Positions 47,221 through 57,246 of a stretch of DNA of 64,000 bases are shown piece after piece. This DNA is from Bacteroidota bacterium (lineage in GTDB: Bacteria > Bacteroidota > Bacteroidia > AKYH767-A > OLB10). The DNA is taken from positions 62,001 through 126,000 of the forward strand of contig JADKDR010000012.1 of assembly GCA_016714535.1 (NCBI GenBank). The letters are read 5' to 3'. Each line of letters opens with the position of its first letter. The stretch's first letter is position 1. Under the pieces are notes generated by a model, which was not told the DNA's origin, made no database searches, and was given only the letters and a program-made list of their open reading frames with translations. The position numbers and the translations under genes were made by a program.

Positions 47221-48124
47221 TTATCCTTCGAGCTGTTGCTTTACTATTTCAAGACCCTGCAAAAAAGTATTGTGGCTGGTAACCTAACTCTGTTATTGCT
47301 TTATCAATAATAAAACCGGTAACAAGTGGTCGGGCCGCTGGCTGTTGTAACATTTGAGTGGTTACAGGTTTCATTAGATTGCCATCGAGTCCAAAAAAAT
47401 TGCACACGTGTTGGCAAGCATCCCAAATGCTCATCATTTCTCTACCGCTTATATGATATATACCATTTGCATTGCGAATGGCGCATTGCATGCAAGCTTC
47501 GGCAAGGTCTTCGGCAAGCGTTGGCATCCGGTATTGATCGGTTATTACTTTTATTTCCTTTCCCTGCTCGAGTGAGTTTTTTACCCACAGTACAATATTG
47601 CTGCGCTGCCCGTCATCCACCACCCCATAGATGATGATGGTACGTATAATGGCATAGTTAACAAGCGAATTAATGATAATCTGTTCGCCCTCCCACTTTG
47701 TTTTTGCATAGTGGCTAAGTGGGTTGGGCCTATCAGTTTCTGTATAGGGTCCTGCTGTTCCATCAAAAACAAAATCAGTGCTTAGGTGAATAAAATGTGT
47801 TTGATATTTTTTGCATGCTTCGGCAAGATACTGCACCGCAGTAACATTTAATAAGGTTGCTTCCTCCTTATTGACTTCGCAGGCATCTACATTGGTTGCT
47901 GCAGCTGTATTTATAAGTATGTGTGGCTTATAAGTTTCGAAAAGTTTATTAATATCATCTTCGTTGGTAATGTCGAGTGGCGCATAAGTATAGCCGGCTT
48001 TAAGGGTGGTGCGATTAGCACCACGGGCAGTAGCTATTAAGTTAATTTCCGGTTTGGAAACTGCATTATAAATTATTTTTTGTCCCAATAGGCCATTGCT
48101 GCCTGTAAGTAAAATAGTGCGCAT
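47221..48124 (-). CDS. dTDP-4-dehydrorhamnose reductase-like SDR, frameshift near 3' end
   Basis: As read, the frame ends at 47249 (QPQYFFAGS). Removing one A from the A6 at 47261-47266 gives PQYFLQGLEIVKQQLEG and a stop at 47221, which fits the RmlD family better. The Rossmann loop is TGSNGLLGQKI (residues 7-17), STDFVFDGTAGPYTETD carries the active-site region and HYAKTKWEGE the YxxxK catalytic pair. RmlD reduces dTDP-4-keto-rhamnose, but an SDR with another NDP-sugar substrate cannot be excluded. No other rhamnose genes are nearby. Confidence 0.82.
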
Positions 48125-48194
48125 TGTCTACATTTAATTGAACAGCAAATTACATAAAACTTTTTCGTTTTAGAGTAAACTATAACTCACAAAA

Positions 48195-51104
48195 TCAGAT
48201 GGAGGCATTTACTTCATTGTGCATAGGAAACTCAATACGCACAAGTGTACCATGGGCGGAAGGAGAACGTGATAAATCAACAATCTCGCATTTGATGGGT
48301 TCGGGATAGGCTTTATTAAGCGATTCGATACGTTCGAAAGTAACAGCTAGTCCAACCGAACGATGTGCTGAAGGCGAAATCCGCTCCTTTGTAAAATTTA
48401 TGCCCTCGCCATTATCCCTGATTTCAACCAAAATGTAATTGTGGTCTTCCTTTAAAAAGTTTATCTCTAACAACCCATCACCCTGCTTGGCCGACAGGCC
48501 ATGTATAATAGCATTTTCAACAAATGGTTGTATGATCATTGGTGGTATCATCACTTTAGAGGTAATGATATCAGAATCTACCTTTACGTTTACCGTGAAC
48601 CTGTTAGAAAAACGAATAGATTCCATTGCAATGTAATTATTAAGCATTTCTAACTCATCCTGCATGGAGACAAATTCAGATCGGCTATGGTTTAAAATCT
48701 GCCTGATTAATCTGGCAAACTGCGCTAAGTATCTATTTGCTTCTTCTTTTTGATTGCTCAGTACAAAAGCCTGAATACTATTTAACGAATTAAAAATAAA
48801 ATGAGGATTAATCTGCGAGCGCAGTGCCTTCAGTTCTGATTCGGTAATTTTTTGCATTAGGCGTGCTTGTGCGCGTATTCCATTTATTCTTCGCCTGTAT
48901 AAAACGTATACGGTAACCATTACTAAAAAAGTGGCAAGGGTGATAAACCACCACGTGCGCCAAAAAGGTGGCTTAATCTCAAAACTGAATGTGGTTGGTA
49001 TGGGATTCCACCGGCCGGTATTACTTCGGCTTCGCAATTTGAAAGTGTACTTGCCTGCCGGTAAATTGGTAAACGAAGCATTGTTGGTATTGTCTACCTC
49101 CGACCATTTGTTTTGCAACCCTTCCAGCATGTAGGAGTATTTTACTTTAAACGGATTGGAATAATCGATACCAATAAACTCAAACGAAATATTATTATGC
49201 TTATAGTCTAATATCGCATTTCGTGGTATTAAGGTATCGTGATAATTGACCTTTATGTTTACAACATGAGTGTAGTTTTGCTGCAGCTTGTTTATTTCAG
49301 GTTGGGGCACATAGCGCACCAACCCGTTTACGGTACCAAACCACATGGTGTCGGCATCTTTATATATCCCATACGAATTAGACTCAAGAGGCGAAAATCC
49401 TTCTTCGGATGCATAGTAGGTTATATCAATTTCATTATTGGCATAAAATGCCTGGAGATTTATTTTATTTAATCCCTGATTGGTACCCACCCATAATTCA
49501 TCATCATATACAGCCATGGTATACACAAAGTCGCTGTTGAGTCCATTGCGTTCATCAAATCGAAAAATTCGATTTTGATACATCATCACCACACCTTCAA
49601 AAGTAGCCAGTAAGATGGCTCCCCTTTTGTCTTCGGCAATAGCAAGTACGGTTTTTTCTTTCAATTCAAATTTGTCTGACATCTCATGCCATTCATCTTT
49701 TTCAAAACAATACACGCCCATATTAGGAAACCCTCCTGCCCACAATCGCCTTTGTTTGTCTTCGAATAAATACCAAACATCAAAATCGGAGGCAGCTTTA
49801 AAAGTAAAAGAGGAAGTATCGTTACCACGGATGCGTGTTATTTTTTTATTTCCCCCTACCCACAGTGTTTTATCGTGGGCAAGCAAGATGGCGGTAACAC
49901 TGTCGTTGCCCAATTTTAATTCTGTACCTGAAATAAAAGAAGTTGCACCACCTCGAATAATATTTAGCCCTTGATCGGTACCACAGTATAGGTTAGTTCC
50001 ATCAATAAATAGCGCATTCACCATGTCGCCCTTAAATTCAGGATGCTCGTATCGCTCTATATCGGTTCCATCGTGCTTGTTTAAGCCATCAAGTGTACCT
50101 ATCCATAAATTTCCATTGGTATCTTTTGAAATTGGAAAAACACTGCTGTTAGAAAGCCCCTGCTTTTCATTAATAATCTGAAACAAACTACCTCGATGTC
50201 TGTACATTCCATAATAAGTACCTACCCACAATACATCTGAATTGTCTACATACAAACTTACAATTTGGTTGCTGTTGGTATATAAATCTACTTCTTCTAT
50301 CATTAGCTCTCCGTTCTGATAGCTTAGTAGTCCTTTTATGGTTCCAATCCATAAAGTGCCGTTCTTTTGCAAAACCAATCGCTTAATATTGGTGATTGAC
50401 TCAATAAGTTCAAAGTTTTGTGGCGAAACAAAATCGAGGGCGGTAAACAAGCCATTAATGGTAGCAAGGTAAATCCGGTTTTGATATATACCTATATCAT
50501 TTACCTTTCCTTGCATGAGAATTGAAATTTTTATGTTGGTAATTCCCCCATCCTTGAATGAATAGGTCAGTTGAAAAAGACCTTCATCGGCACATATATA
50601 AATCTGGTTATTCTTACATTGGTAAAAATTATTGATGGTAAGGTGTTTTAAGTTTTCTATGCTGTAAAACTTTTCATTGAAAAAGTACCCGGCATCTTTG
50701 GCCGCTTCTACCCAAAGCACATTATTGCTGTCGCAATAAAGTTTGGTTATGTTGTTAAAGGGTAATTTATAAATAGAAAATATACCATCATTAAGCTTGT
50801 TTAATTTTTCAGGGGTGGCAATCCAAAGGTTGCCACGGCTATCACCCACAATATCTTTTACATAATAATCTGACAGCCCTTGCTGATGCCCGAATTTAGT
50901 AACCGAGCGTCCGTCTAACTTATTGAGGCCACCATAACCTCCACTCCAAATAAATCCTTGTTTATCCTGGTAAATGGCATTTACAATCAAAAAACTCATA
51001 CCATCCTTGGCTGAGTAATGATGAAAATTGCCTTGCTGAGCATTAAGTACCGTAACCTGCAACGAAATACAGGTCATAATCAAAATTGCGCTTATCTTAA
51101 GCAT
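48195..51104 (-). CDS. LytS-type sensor kinase with two-component regulator propeller
   Basis: 969 residues. It has a signal or first membrane segment, then up to fourteen short repeats of the kind DSRGNLWIATPEKLNKL, WVGTYYGMYRH and GLNKHDGTD (two two-component propellers, periplasmic), a Y_Y_Y domain (YSYMLEGLQNKWSEVDNTN, FKLRSRSNTGRW), one membrane helix (WWFITLATFLVMVTVYVLY) and a cytoplasmic His_kinase domain with H in INPHFIFNSLNSIQ and the intact N box QPFVENAIIHG. Its ligand probably binds the propellers. It may signal to the LytTR regulator at 45087. Confidence 0.93.
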   Translation of the reverse strand: MLKISAILIMTCISLQVTVLNAQQGNFHHYSAKDGMSFLIVNAIYQDKQGFIWSGGYGGLNKLDGRSVTKFGHQQGLSDYYVKDIVGDSRGNLWIATPEKLNKLNDGIFSIYKLPFNNITKLYCDSNNVLWVEAAKDAGYFFNEKFYSIENLKHLTINNFYQCKNNQIYICADEGLFQLTYSFKDGGITNIKISILMQGKVNDIGIYQNRIYLATINGLFTALDFVSPQNFELIESITNIKRLVLQKNGTLWIGTIKGLLSYQNGELMIEEVDLYTNSNQIVSLYVDNSDVLWVGTYYGMYRHRGSLFQIINEKQGLSNSSVFPISKDTNGNLWIGTLDGLNKHDGTDIERYEHPEFKGDMVNALFIDGTNLYCGTDQGLNIIRGGATSFISGTELKLGNDSVTAILLAHDKTLWVGGNKKITRIRGNDTSSFTFKAASDFDVWYLFEDKQRRLWAGGFPNMGVYCFEKDEWHEMSDKFELKEKTVLAIAEDKRGAILLATFEGVVMMYQNRIFRFDERNGLNSDFVYTMAVYDDELWVGTNQGLNKINLQAFYANNEIDITYYASEEGFSPLESNSYGIYKDADTMWFGTVNGLVRYVPQPEINKLQQNYTHVVNIKVNYHDTLIPRNAILDYKHNNISFEFIGIDYSNPFKVKYSYMLEGLQNKWSEVDNTNNASFTNLPAGKYTFKLRSRSNTGRWNPIPTTFSFEIKPPFWRTWWFITLATFLVMVTVYVLYRRRINGIRAQARLMQKITESELKALRSQINPHFIFNSLNSIQAFVLSNQKEEANRYLAQFARLIRQILNHSRSEFVSMQDELEMLNNYIAMESIRFSNRFTVNVKVDSDIITSKVMIPPMIIQPFVENAIIHGLSAKQGDGLLEINFLKEDHNYILVEIRDNGEGINFTKERISPSAHRSVGLAVTFERIESLNKAYPEPIKCEIVDLSRSPSAHGTLVRIEFPMHNEVNASI

Positions 51105-51213
51105 AATCCTTTGAATTCAAACGCTGTATAATTAGCTTTAATTTTTGATATTACGGAAGAGAATTCATTCTGGCTTAAAAAATTATTGAAATATGACAGA
51201 ACGGCTATGGTAA

Positions 51214-51246
51214 GAAATAAAAAAGCCTCCTTTGCAGGAGGCAAAT
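51214..51246 (-). terminator. Minus-strand terminator of a gene-free transcript
   Basis: Read on the minus strand, GCCTCC pairs with GGAGGC around TGCAAA and is followed by TTTTTTA. There is no protein gene on that strand between here and 51728. Confidence 0.75.
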
Positions 51247-51359
51247 CAAATAAATATGATTTAGGTTTGTGGAACCAAATTGGAGTAAATCACCCTTAAA
51301 ACTTGGATACGAATTGCTGGAGAAACCGGGAGAAGTATTGTTTAAGTAAGAGGTAGATT
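51216..51359 (-). ncRNA. Candidate small RNA, about 145 nt
   Basis: Bounded by a sigma-A-type promoter (51367-51396) and the terminator above. It holds no open frame longer than about 20 codons and no start codon of note. No match to a known RNA is claimed. Confidence 0.45.
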
Positions 51360-51366
51360 TAGCTTG

Positions 51367-51396
51367 CAAATATATGAGCAAAATCAGAATGGCAAA
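51367..51396 (-). promoter_or_regulatory. Minus-strand promoter TTTG-N18-TATATTTG
   Basis: On the plus strand the elements read CAAATATA at 51367-51374 and CAAA at 51393-51396. Both boxes match the Bacteroidota consensus with an 18-base spacer. It would start transcription near 51359. Confidence 0.6.
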
Positions 51397-51413
51397 ACTA
51401 TTTTTTACCTTCC

Positions 51414-51432
51414 TTTGGCACGATTTATGATT
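51414..51432 (+). promoter_or_regulatory. Sigma-54-like promoter, divergent from the minus-strand promoter
   Basis: TTTGGCACGATTTATGATT has GG at 51417-51418 and GA at 51429-51430, exactly ten bases apart, close to the GG-N10-GC pattern of sigma-54. The GA replaces GC. There is no activator gene next to it. Confidence 0.45.
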
Positions 51433-51441
51433 CCTGCTTGG

Positions 51442-51542
51442 ACGTGTAAATTTTACACAAAGATTCTCATAAGTATTAAGATTTAAGGGTTAGTAATGGT
51501 TCAGTCCCGCTTGTTTCCAAAACAACGGGACTGCTTTTTTTT
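51442..51542 (+). ncRNA. Candidate small RNA, about 100 nt
   Basis: Predicted to run from near 51442 to the terminator at 51502-51542. Its 5' end holds GTGTAAATTTTACAC, a near-perfect hairpin at 51444-51458. There is no coding frame. Confidence 0.45.
51502..51542 (+). terminator. Plus-strand terminator of a gene-free transcript
   Basis: CAGTCCCG pairs perfectly with CGGGACTG around a 16-base loop and is followed by a run of eight T. There is no plus-strand gene upstream for over 4 kb. Confidence 0.8.
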
Positions 51543-51727
51543 GAATAAATAGAAAGAAAATTTAGCGACTATGCAGAAAATCAACCTGTAATTTTACTTT
51601 TGCCAATTCATTAATAAAAGCTATTCTATTCAAAACCAATGTATGAGTAAAATATTAAAATATAAACTTAGGTTATTATTAATATTTTAGCTTCGAATAT
51701 TGGGCTACGCTAAAAGGATAAACAATT

Positions 51728-54043
51728 ATGCAAAATAATCAGGCTACTGCAATGCCCCGACCCGGAGGGCACCTTATTGAACAAAAAGATATTAAGAAAA
51801 CGATCAGTTTGTTTATAAAAAACTGGTACGTTTTTGCCCTGTTAATAGCTATGGGAATTGGGTTTGCCGTGCTATTTTTATACAAATCGACCAAATATTA
51901 TGGCGCTACCACAACCATTTTATTAAAGAAACAAGACAATGCTCTTGAAAATGCTTTTAAAGGTACAATCAAAAACGAATCAGAAAAAATAGAGTCGGCC
52001 AATGAGATACTTTTGCTGTCATCGCGCAGGCTGATTGGCGATGCCATTAAGAAACTGAATCTGGAAGTAAGCTATTATATTGAAGGTCGTATAAAGACAG
52101 TAGAAGTTTATAATGGAACACCGTTTATAATAGAAGGCAGATTAATAGATCCTACACTTTACAACAAGCCATTTAATATACAAGTAAACTCAAACAATAC
52201 TTGCCGCATATGGCTAAGCGAAGAACATGGAGAATTTAATAAATCGGTAAGTTTTGGTCAGGCAGTGCAATCACCACGTTTTTCATTTTCAGTAATTGGA
52301 AATGATGAGATACTAAAAGGAAACAATTCCCTTAATAATGTCAAATACAAATTTGTTTTTAACGAAAAGCAGGATTTAATATCGCGTTACCGGAAGGCGT
52401 TAAAATTTACACAAGAAAAAGATGCTTCGGCAATAATTGCCGAAGTAGAAGATGTGGTGCAAGACCGAGCTGTAGACTTCCTAAAAGGACTGACCGAAAT
52501 TTACATTGAAAATTCCATTTCGGCCAAGAAGGAAGTAAACGAAAAAACGGTAGACTATCTTGAAGATGAGTTAAAGATTGTTACAAGCAACTTAGGGCAG
52601 GTGTCGATTATGGCAGCGCAACAAAAATCGTCAACCGGAATAATTACCGAAGGAGTAGCGGATGCAAAATTGCAACAGCAAATGCAGTTGCAAAGCGAAT
52701 TGAGCAGAAAACAAGTTGAATACGAAAACATTGAGCGCCTAAACGAGCTATTGAATAATGAGGGTGAAGACGTAAGTGCTATTTCGTCTATCTTGATGAC
52801 ACAAAATAACGTTGGTCTATCAAGCACACTTAATGAATTGCAGCAAAAAATTCAGCTAAAACAGACCTATGATTTGCAGTACACGGCTGCAAGTCCGCAA
52901 GTAAAAGAAGTAGAGCGACAAATAGGAAACCTAAAAGCTCAAATGATAACCAATGTAATTACAATAAGACGCTCATTGGTTACACAGATAAATTCTTTGA
53001 AGTCGCAAATTGCCAGTTTGGGAGGAGCCATATCAAACATTCCTGAAGCAGAGCGTACCATTCAAAACATAACCCGCAATCAGGCTTTAACAGAAAGGAT
53101 GTACACCTTCCTGATGGAAACACGCACGCAAACTCTTATGGCCAAAGCAGCTATCATCCCCGACCGTATTATTCTGGAACCCGCTATAGCACAGGGCTTG
53201 ATACGACCTATCCCAATGAAAGTTTTTGTTTCCGGTATCGGAATTGGAATTGCTTTATCGTTGTTGACTATATTTTTCCGCAGCATTTATTATAATTATG
53301 TAACCTCTCGCGATGATATTAAAGAGTTATCATCCTTACCAATATTAGGTGTTATAGCAAAAACCAAAGAAGCCGAAAAAGAGTATATGCTGGTTGACAA
53401 GCATCCGCAGTCAATTGCTAGCGAAGCCTTTAGGGTAATACGTAGCAACCTCAATCATTATGGGCCTAAAGAAGGTTGCAAGATTGCCATGTTTACTAGT
53501 ACCGTTGCGAGTGAAGGAAAAACTTTTTGTGCGGTAAATACCGGCACCATCCTAGCCAAATCTAAAAAGAAAGTAATCTTACTCGACCTTGACTTGCACA
53601 AGCCTAAGCAAGCCAATGCTTTCAATATGCAGAATGATACCGGTGTTACAACTTTCTTGTCGGGTAAAGCAAATTTGAAAAGTGTGATAAAAGAAAGCTC
53701 AGTACCTAACCTTGATGTAATGCTTTCTGGCCCACGCGTTCCAAATGCATCCGAACTTCTGCTTGATCCTGCATTGGATATGATGATTAATCAACTCAAG
53801 CAACAATACGATTATATCTTGTTTGATACCGCTCCTGTTGGGCTTATAAGTGATGCACTTGAGCTAATGAAGTATGCTGACCTTACCTTGTTTGTAATGA
53901 AAGCAAATTACAGTAAAAAAGATTTTATTGAGGTTGCACATCACGTAGCAGAAAAGAAAGATTCGAAAGGTTTTGGAATCATTTTAAATGCCGTAAGCCA
54001 AAAAAATATTACTGCCGGTTATGGTGGCGGTTATTATAAATAA
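51728..54043 (+). CDS. Wzc-like polysaccharide co-polymerase with BY-kinase domain
   Basis: 771 residues. N-terminal Wzz domain with two membrane segments (YVFALLIAMGIGFAVLFLY near residue 35; KVFVSGIGIGIALSLLTIFF near 500) and a long coiled-coil periplasmic part. The C-terminal kinase has Walker A TSTVASEGKT near 590, Walker A' VILLDLDLHKPK and Walker B YDYILFDTAP. The end is AGYGGGYYK, a short Tyr cluster, as in autophosphorylating BY kinases. Such proteins control chain length of exported polysaccharide. No wza, wzx or wzy is near, so its partner genes lie elsewhere. Confidence 0.92.
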   Translation: MQNNQATAMPRPGGHLIEQKDIKKTISLFIKNWYVFALLIAMGIGFAVLFLYKSTKYYGATTTILLKKQDNALENAFKGTIKNESEKIESANEILLLSSRRLIGDAIKKLNLEVSYYIEGRIKTVEVYNGTPFIIEGRLIDPTLYNKPFNIQVNSNNTCRIWLSEEHGEFNKSVSFGQAVQSPRFSFSVIGNDEILKGNNSLNNVKYKFVFNEKQDLISRYRKALKFTQEKDASAIIAEVEDVVQDRAVDFLKGLTEIYIENSISAKKEVNEKTVDYLEDELKIVTSNLGQVSIMAAQQKSSTGIITEGVADAKLQQQMQLQSELSRKQVEYENIERLNELLNNEGEDVSAISSILMTQNNVGLSSTLNELQQKIQLKQTYDLQYTAASPQVKEVERQIGNLKAQMITNVITIRRSLVTQINSLKSQIASLGGAISNIPEAERTIQNITRNQALTERMYTFLMETRTQTLMAKAAIIPDRIILEPAIAQGLIRPIPMKVFVSGIGIGIALSLLTIFFRSIYYNYVTSRDDIKELSSLPILGVIAKTKEAEKEYMLVDKHPQSIASEAFRVIRSNLNHYGPKEGCKIAMFTSTVASEGKTFCAVNTGTILAKSKKKVILLDLDLHKPKQANAFNMQNDTGVTTFLSGKANLKSVIKESSVPNLDVMLSGPRVPNASELLLDPALDMMINQLKQQYDYILFDTAPVGLISDALELMKYADLTLFVMKANYSKKDFIEVAHHVAEKKDSKGFGIILNAVSQKNITAGYGGGYYK

Positions 54044-54149
54044 GCTATCGCTTCAAGAGACCCAATACAGAAAAATGGCTCTGCCTTGTTTTAACAGCGG
54101 TTGGAGCTATTAATAAAAACATATTATAGCTTTTAAGAGATAACTCAAT

Positions 54150-54866
54150 TTATGAAACCTCTTTGATAAAAGTTTTGTTTGTTATTAAATCACGATACCA
54201 CAACTTGCTTTTGTCTGCTTGCACATGAATGCTGCTAATACTAACGGTGTGTTTCATTCCATCTCTAAAAACTAAATTGCGGGCTTGGTGCCCATCACCG
54301 GCAAACAAATGAAAATCGGTAATGCGATCATATGTTTCATGGGTTTGTTGTTGTAGCCATTCATTAAACCATTTTTCTCGCAAGTCAATAACCGGTTGAG
54401 GGTATAACATTACAGATGACCAAATTTTTGGTTCACTGCTGTTAAACTCGCGCTGATGCATTTGTTGTCCATCCCATCTTAGTTCAGTTAAAGCAATTTT
54501 ATTCCCCACTTGCTCAACTACTATGAGTGTAAAAGGTTCAATATCATTAAACCGATAATTATGGATAAATTTAGCTGTGTTGTTGTGTTCAAAAAAATCA
54601 AGCAACATAATACCGCGACTCAATCGATAAGGTGGCATATGTTTATGTGGCTCAAAAGCACCATTGAGCAAACATAGAGTAAAGGCTCCTCTATTATGAG
54701 CAATCCAACTGCCATGGGCATGCGTATCTTTTGGAAAATAAACTTCAGAACCATGAATTTCATATTTGGCAAATGGCAAGGCCGGTTTGCGAGCAACGTG
54801 TTCATCGCGATTGCTTGTAAGCAAGTACGAGTCAGCATCTATAGGTAAGTAGGTAACGGTACACAT
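54150..54866 (-). CDS. NRDE family (TANGO2-like) protein
   Basis: 238 residues. It starts MCTVTYLPID with Cys2 and the SNRDEHVARKPA motif (residues 18-29), the two hallmarks of NRDE proteins. GSWIAHNRGAFTLCLLNG is the second conserved segment. Cys2 resembles an Ntn-hydrolase nucleophile. The function is unknown in bacteria. It lies alone between oppositely oriented genes. Confidence 0.9.
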   Translation of the reverse strand: MCTVTYLPIDADSYLLTSNRDEHVARKPALPFAKYEIHGSEVYFPKDTHAHGSWIAHNRGAFTLCLLNGAFEPHKHMPPYRLSRGIMLLDFFEHNNTAKFIHNYRFNDIEPFTLIVVEQVGNKIALTELRWDGQQMHQREFNSSEPKIWSSVMLYPQPVIDLREKWFNEWLQQQTHETYDRITDFHLFAGDGHQARNLVFRDGMKHTVSISSIHVQADKSKLWYRDLITNKTFIKEVS

Positions 54867-55214
54867 ATGCTAAGTAAAAATGCAATCAATTTTATGTTAT
54901 AAGAAAAGAAAATGATTTGGTCATTTTTTCGGGGGCAAAATTACACAATCATTATTTAAAGGCACAATCACTGCGATAGCAAATTCAATTTCAAGGCGAC
55001 AAGGTTCCTCCGTTACATGAGCTAACGAATGCTTTTTATAAAAGACATACACCCTATCTATGGTTTGCAATAAATAGCTAACATTTTCCTTTCATCAACA
55101 ATGCCGCCTGCTAAGCTTAGCATTGAAAATAGGGCTCGCAAACTAAATTTTCAAAATCATAATCATCACATTAAAATATTTTATTTACTTAGTGCCACTA
55201 ACAATCTATCCTTT
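54867..55214. other. Intergenic, 348 bp
   Basis: A TAATTTTG -7-like element on the minus strand (54936-54943) may serve the NRDE gene. The open frame continuing upstream of the GH3 start shows no homology. Nothing else is seen. Confidence 0.4.
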
Positions 55215-56728
55215 ATGCCGATCATAAATTCGTTGTTATCGTGGCTCATTAAAAAGAGAATTCATCAAATAGAATTATTCTTAAAATACCCGCACAATGT
55301 GCAGGAAGAATGGCTGCGTAAACTTCTGAATACCGCTCGCAGCACAGAGTTTGGACGCGAATACGAATTCGCAAGCATCAAAACACATGCCCAATTAAAA
55401 GAGCGCATTCCGGTACAAACCTATGAATCGCTCAAGCCCTATATAAAAAGATTGATGGAGGGCGAGCAAAACTTGCTATGGCCATCAGAAACTAAATGGT
55501 TTGCAAAATCATCAGGCACCACCAGCGACAAAAGCAAGTTTATACCAGTAACTCAGGAGTGTATGGAGGAGTGTCACTTTAAAGGCGGCAAAGATTTATT
55601 GGCCATATACTTTTCCAATAATCCAGAGTCGCAGTTGTTTAATGGCAAACTGCTTTCCTTGGGAGGATCGCATCAACTAAATTCGTTTAGCAACGAAAGC
55701 TTTTATGGCGACCTCAGTGCTATCATTATGCAAAATCTTCCATTGTGGTTTCAACTATTCCGCACTCCCGATTTATCAATTGCCTTAATGGATGAATGGG
55801 AAACTAAAATTCAAAAATTGCCGAAACAACCATCAATGAAAATGTTACAAACATAAGTGGAGTACCCTCCTGGACTTTGGTACTATTACACCACATACTT
55901 GATATGACCGGAAAGTCTAATATATGCGAAGTATGGCCTAATCTGGAATTATTTGTTCATGGTGCTGTAAACTTCGAACCGTATAAGGATCAATTTCTAA
56001 AATTGATACCTTCCCGAAAAATGAATTACCTCGAAACCTATAATGCATCTGAAGGTTTTTTTGGAATTCAAGATTCGATGCATAGCACCGAATTATTGCT
56101 GATGTTGGATTATGGAATATTTTACGAATTTATTCCCGAAGAAAATTTATCATATAATTACGATAAAGCTATTGGCCTATCTGAAGTACAAACCGGTATT
56201 AATTATGCCATGCTTATAACTACCAATAGCGGCTTGTGGCGCTATATGATTGGCGATACCATCACGTTTACAAGTATTAGTCCATATCGAATAAAAGTTA
56301 CCGGACGCACCTCGCACTTTATAAATGCCTTTGGCGAGGAGGTTATTGTTGATAATGCCGAAAAAGCAATAGCACATGCTTGTACACGCACCAATTCAAC
56401 CTTAATTGATTACACGGCTGCCCCCATTTATTTTAACGATACTGAAAATGGTGCACACGAATGGCTGGTAGAGTTTGAACATGCGCCCGATGATATCCAT
56501 TACTTTGCACATGTATTAGACGAAAAGCTTAAAGAATTGAATTCGGATTACGAAGCCAAACGATATCACAGCAAACTACTACGCAAGCCCATTGTAAGAC
56601 AATTACCTGCTGGTACATTTCTCGAATGGCTTAAGAGTAAAGACAAAGTTGGTGGTCAGCATAAGGTGCCACGCCTTAGCAACAATAGACGATTGGTTGA
56701 AGAAATATTGAGCATGATTCCTGCATGA
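55215..56728 (+). pseudogene. GH3 auxin-promoter family adenylating enzyme, frameshifted
   Basis: From ATG 55215 (MPIINSLLSW) the frame encodes the N-terminal half (SSGTTSDKSKFIPVT is the P-loop near residue 105) and ends at 55856. The expected continuation ENVTNISGVPSWTLVL, then EVWPNLELFVHGAV, lies in another phase. One A missing from the A5 at 55813-55817 gives KIAETTINENVTN and one protein of about 504 residues, ending at 56728. GH3 proteins link acyl acids to amino acids in plants. The bacterial role is unknown, although all domains appear conserved. The shift looks like a homopolymer error. Confidence 0.85.
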
Positions 56729-56823
56729 GTTCAGGTTGCTTGTTATCCCTTCATGCGTAAAATCAAATTTCACTTTTAAATAAACTGTTAAATTTTCCTC
56801 CTTATTAGATTCGTAATTTATTT

Positions 56824-56841
56824 TATCGTAATATTGCGATA
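56824..56841 (+). promoter_or_regulatory. Probable ArsR operator overlapping the arsR promoter
   Basis: TATCGTAATATTGCGATA is a dyad with ATCG and CGAT half-sites separated by eight bases. The spacer TAATATTG is one mismatch from TANNTTTG, so repressor binding would cover the -7 box. Confidence 0.6.
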
Positions 56842-56860
56842 TAATTAATAAGGCTATAAA

Positions 56861-57190
56861 ATGGGATTTGCCAAAACAGATGAATTCACCGTTAGAGATA
56901 ACAACATTGCACGGATAGCAAAAGCACTTGCACATCCTGCACGGATAGCTATTATCAGGCTGCTTTTAGAAAATAAATCGTGCATGTGTGGCAACATCGT
57001 GGAGGTGCTGCCACTATCGCAAAGCACAGTATCGCAGCATTTGAAAGAATTGAAAGATGCAGACATTATTACCGGAGACATAACCGGCACCAAGGTTTGC
57101 TATTGTATTAATCCGAAAATGTGGAAACAAACTGGTGAACTCTTTCGCCTCTTCTTTTCAACAAAAGTAAAAGGAAAAAATTGTTGCTAA
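56861..57190 (+). CDS. arsR: ArsR-family metalloregulator
   Basis: 109 residues. Winged-helix ArsR/SmtB repressor: IAKALAHPARIAIIRLL, then NKSCMCGNIVEVLPLSQSTVSQHLKEL, where C41 and C43 sit at the start of the DNA-binding region as in As(III)-sensing ArsR (ELCVCDL form). The C-terminal GKNCC adds two more cysteines. It would release DNA on binding arsenite. The ATCG-N8-CGAT sites before this gene and before arsM are probable operators. Confidence 0.88.
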   Translation: MGFAKTDEFTVRDNNIARIAKALAHPARIAIIRLLLENKSCMCGNIVEVLPLSQSTVSQHLKELKDADIITGDITGTKVCYCINPKMWKQTGELFRLFFSTKVKGKNCC

Positions 57191-57211
57191 AAAAATGGAA
57201 TTAAACTCACC

Positions 57212-57227
57212 ATCGTATATATACGAT
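57212..57227 (+). promoter_or_regulatory. Second ArsR operator, before arsM
   Basis: ATCGTATATATACGAT is a perfect 16-base palindrome with the same ATCG-N8-CGAT layout as the arsR upstream site. It lies 19 bases before the ATG of arsM and 21 after the arsR stop. Confidence 0.65.
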
Positions 57228-57246
57228 AGTATAAATCTAAAATAAA

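Noticed and set aside
51105..51213. Minus terminator as part of the 48195 kinase message
   Set aside because: It lies upstream of that gene's start, so it cannot terminate its transcript.
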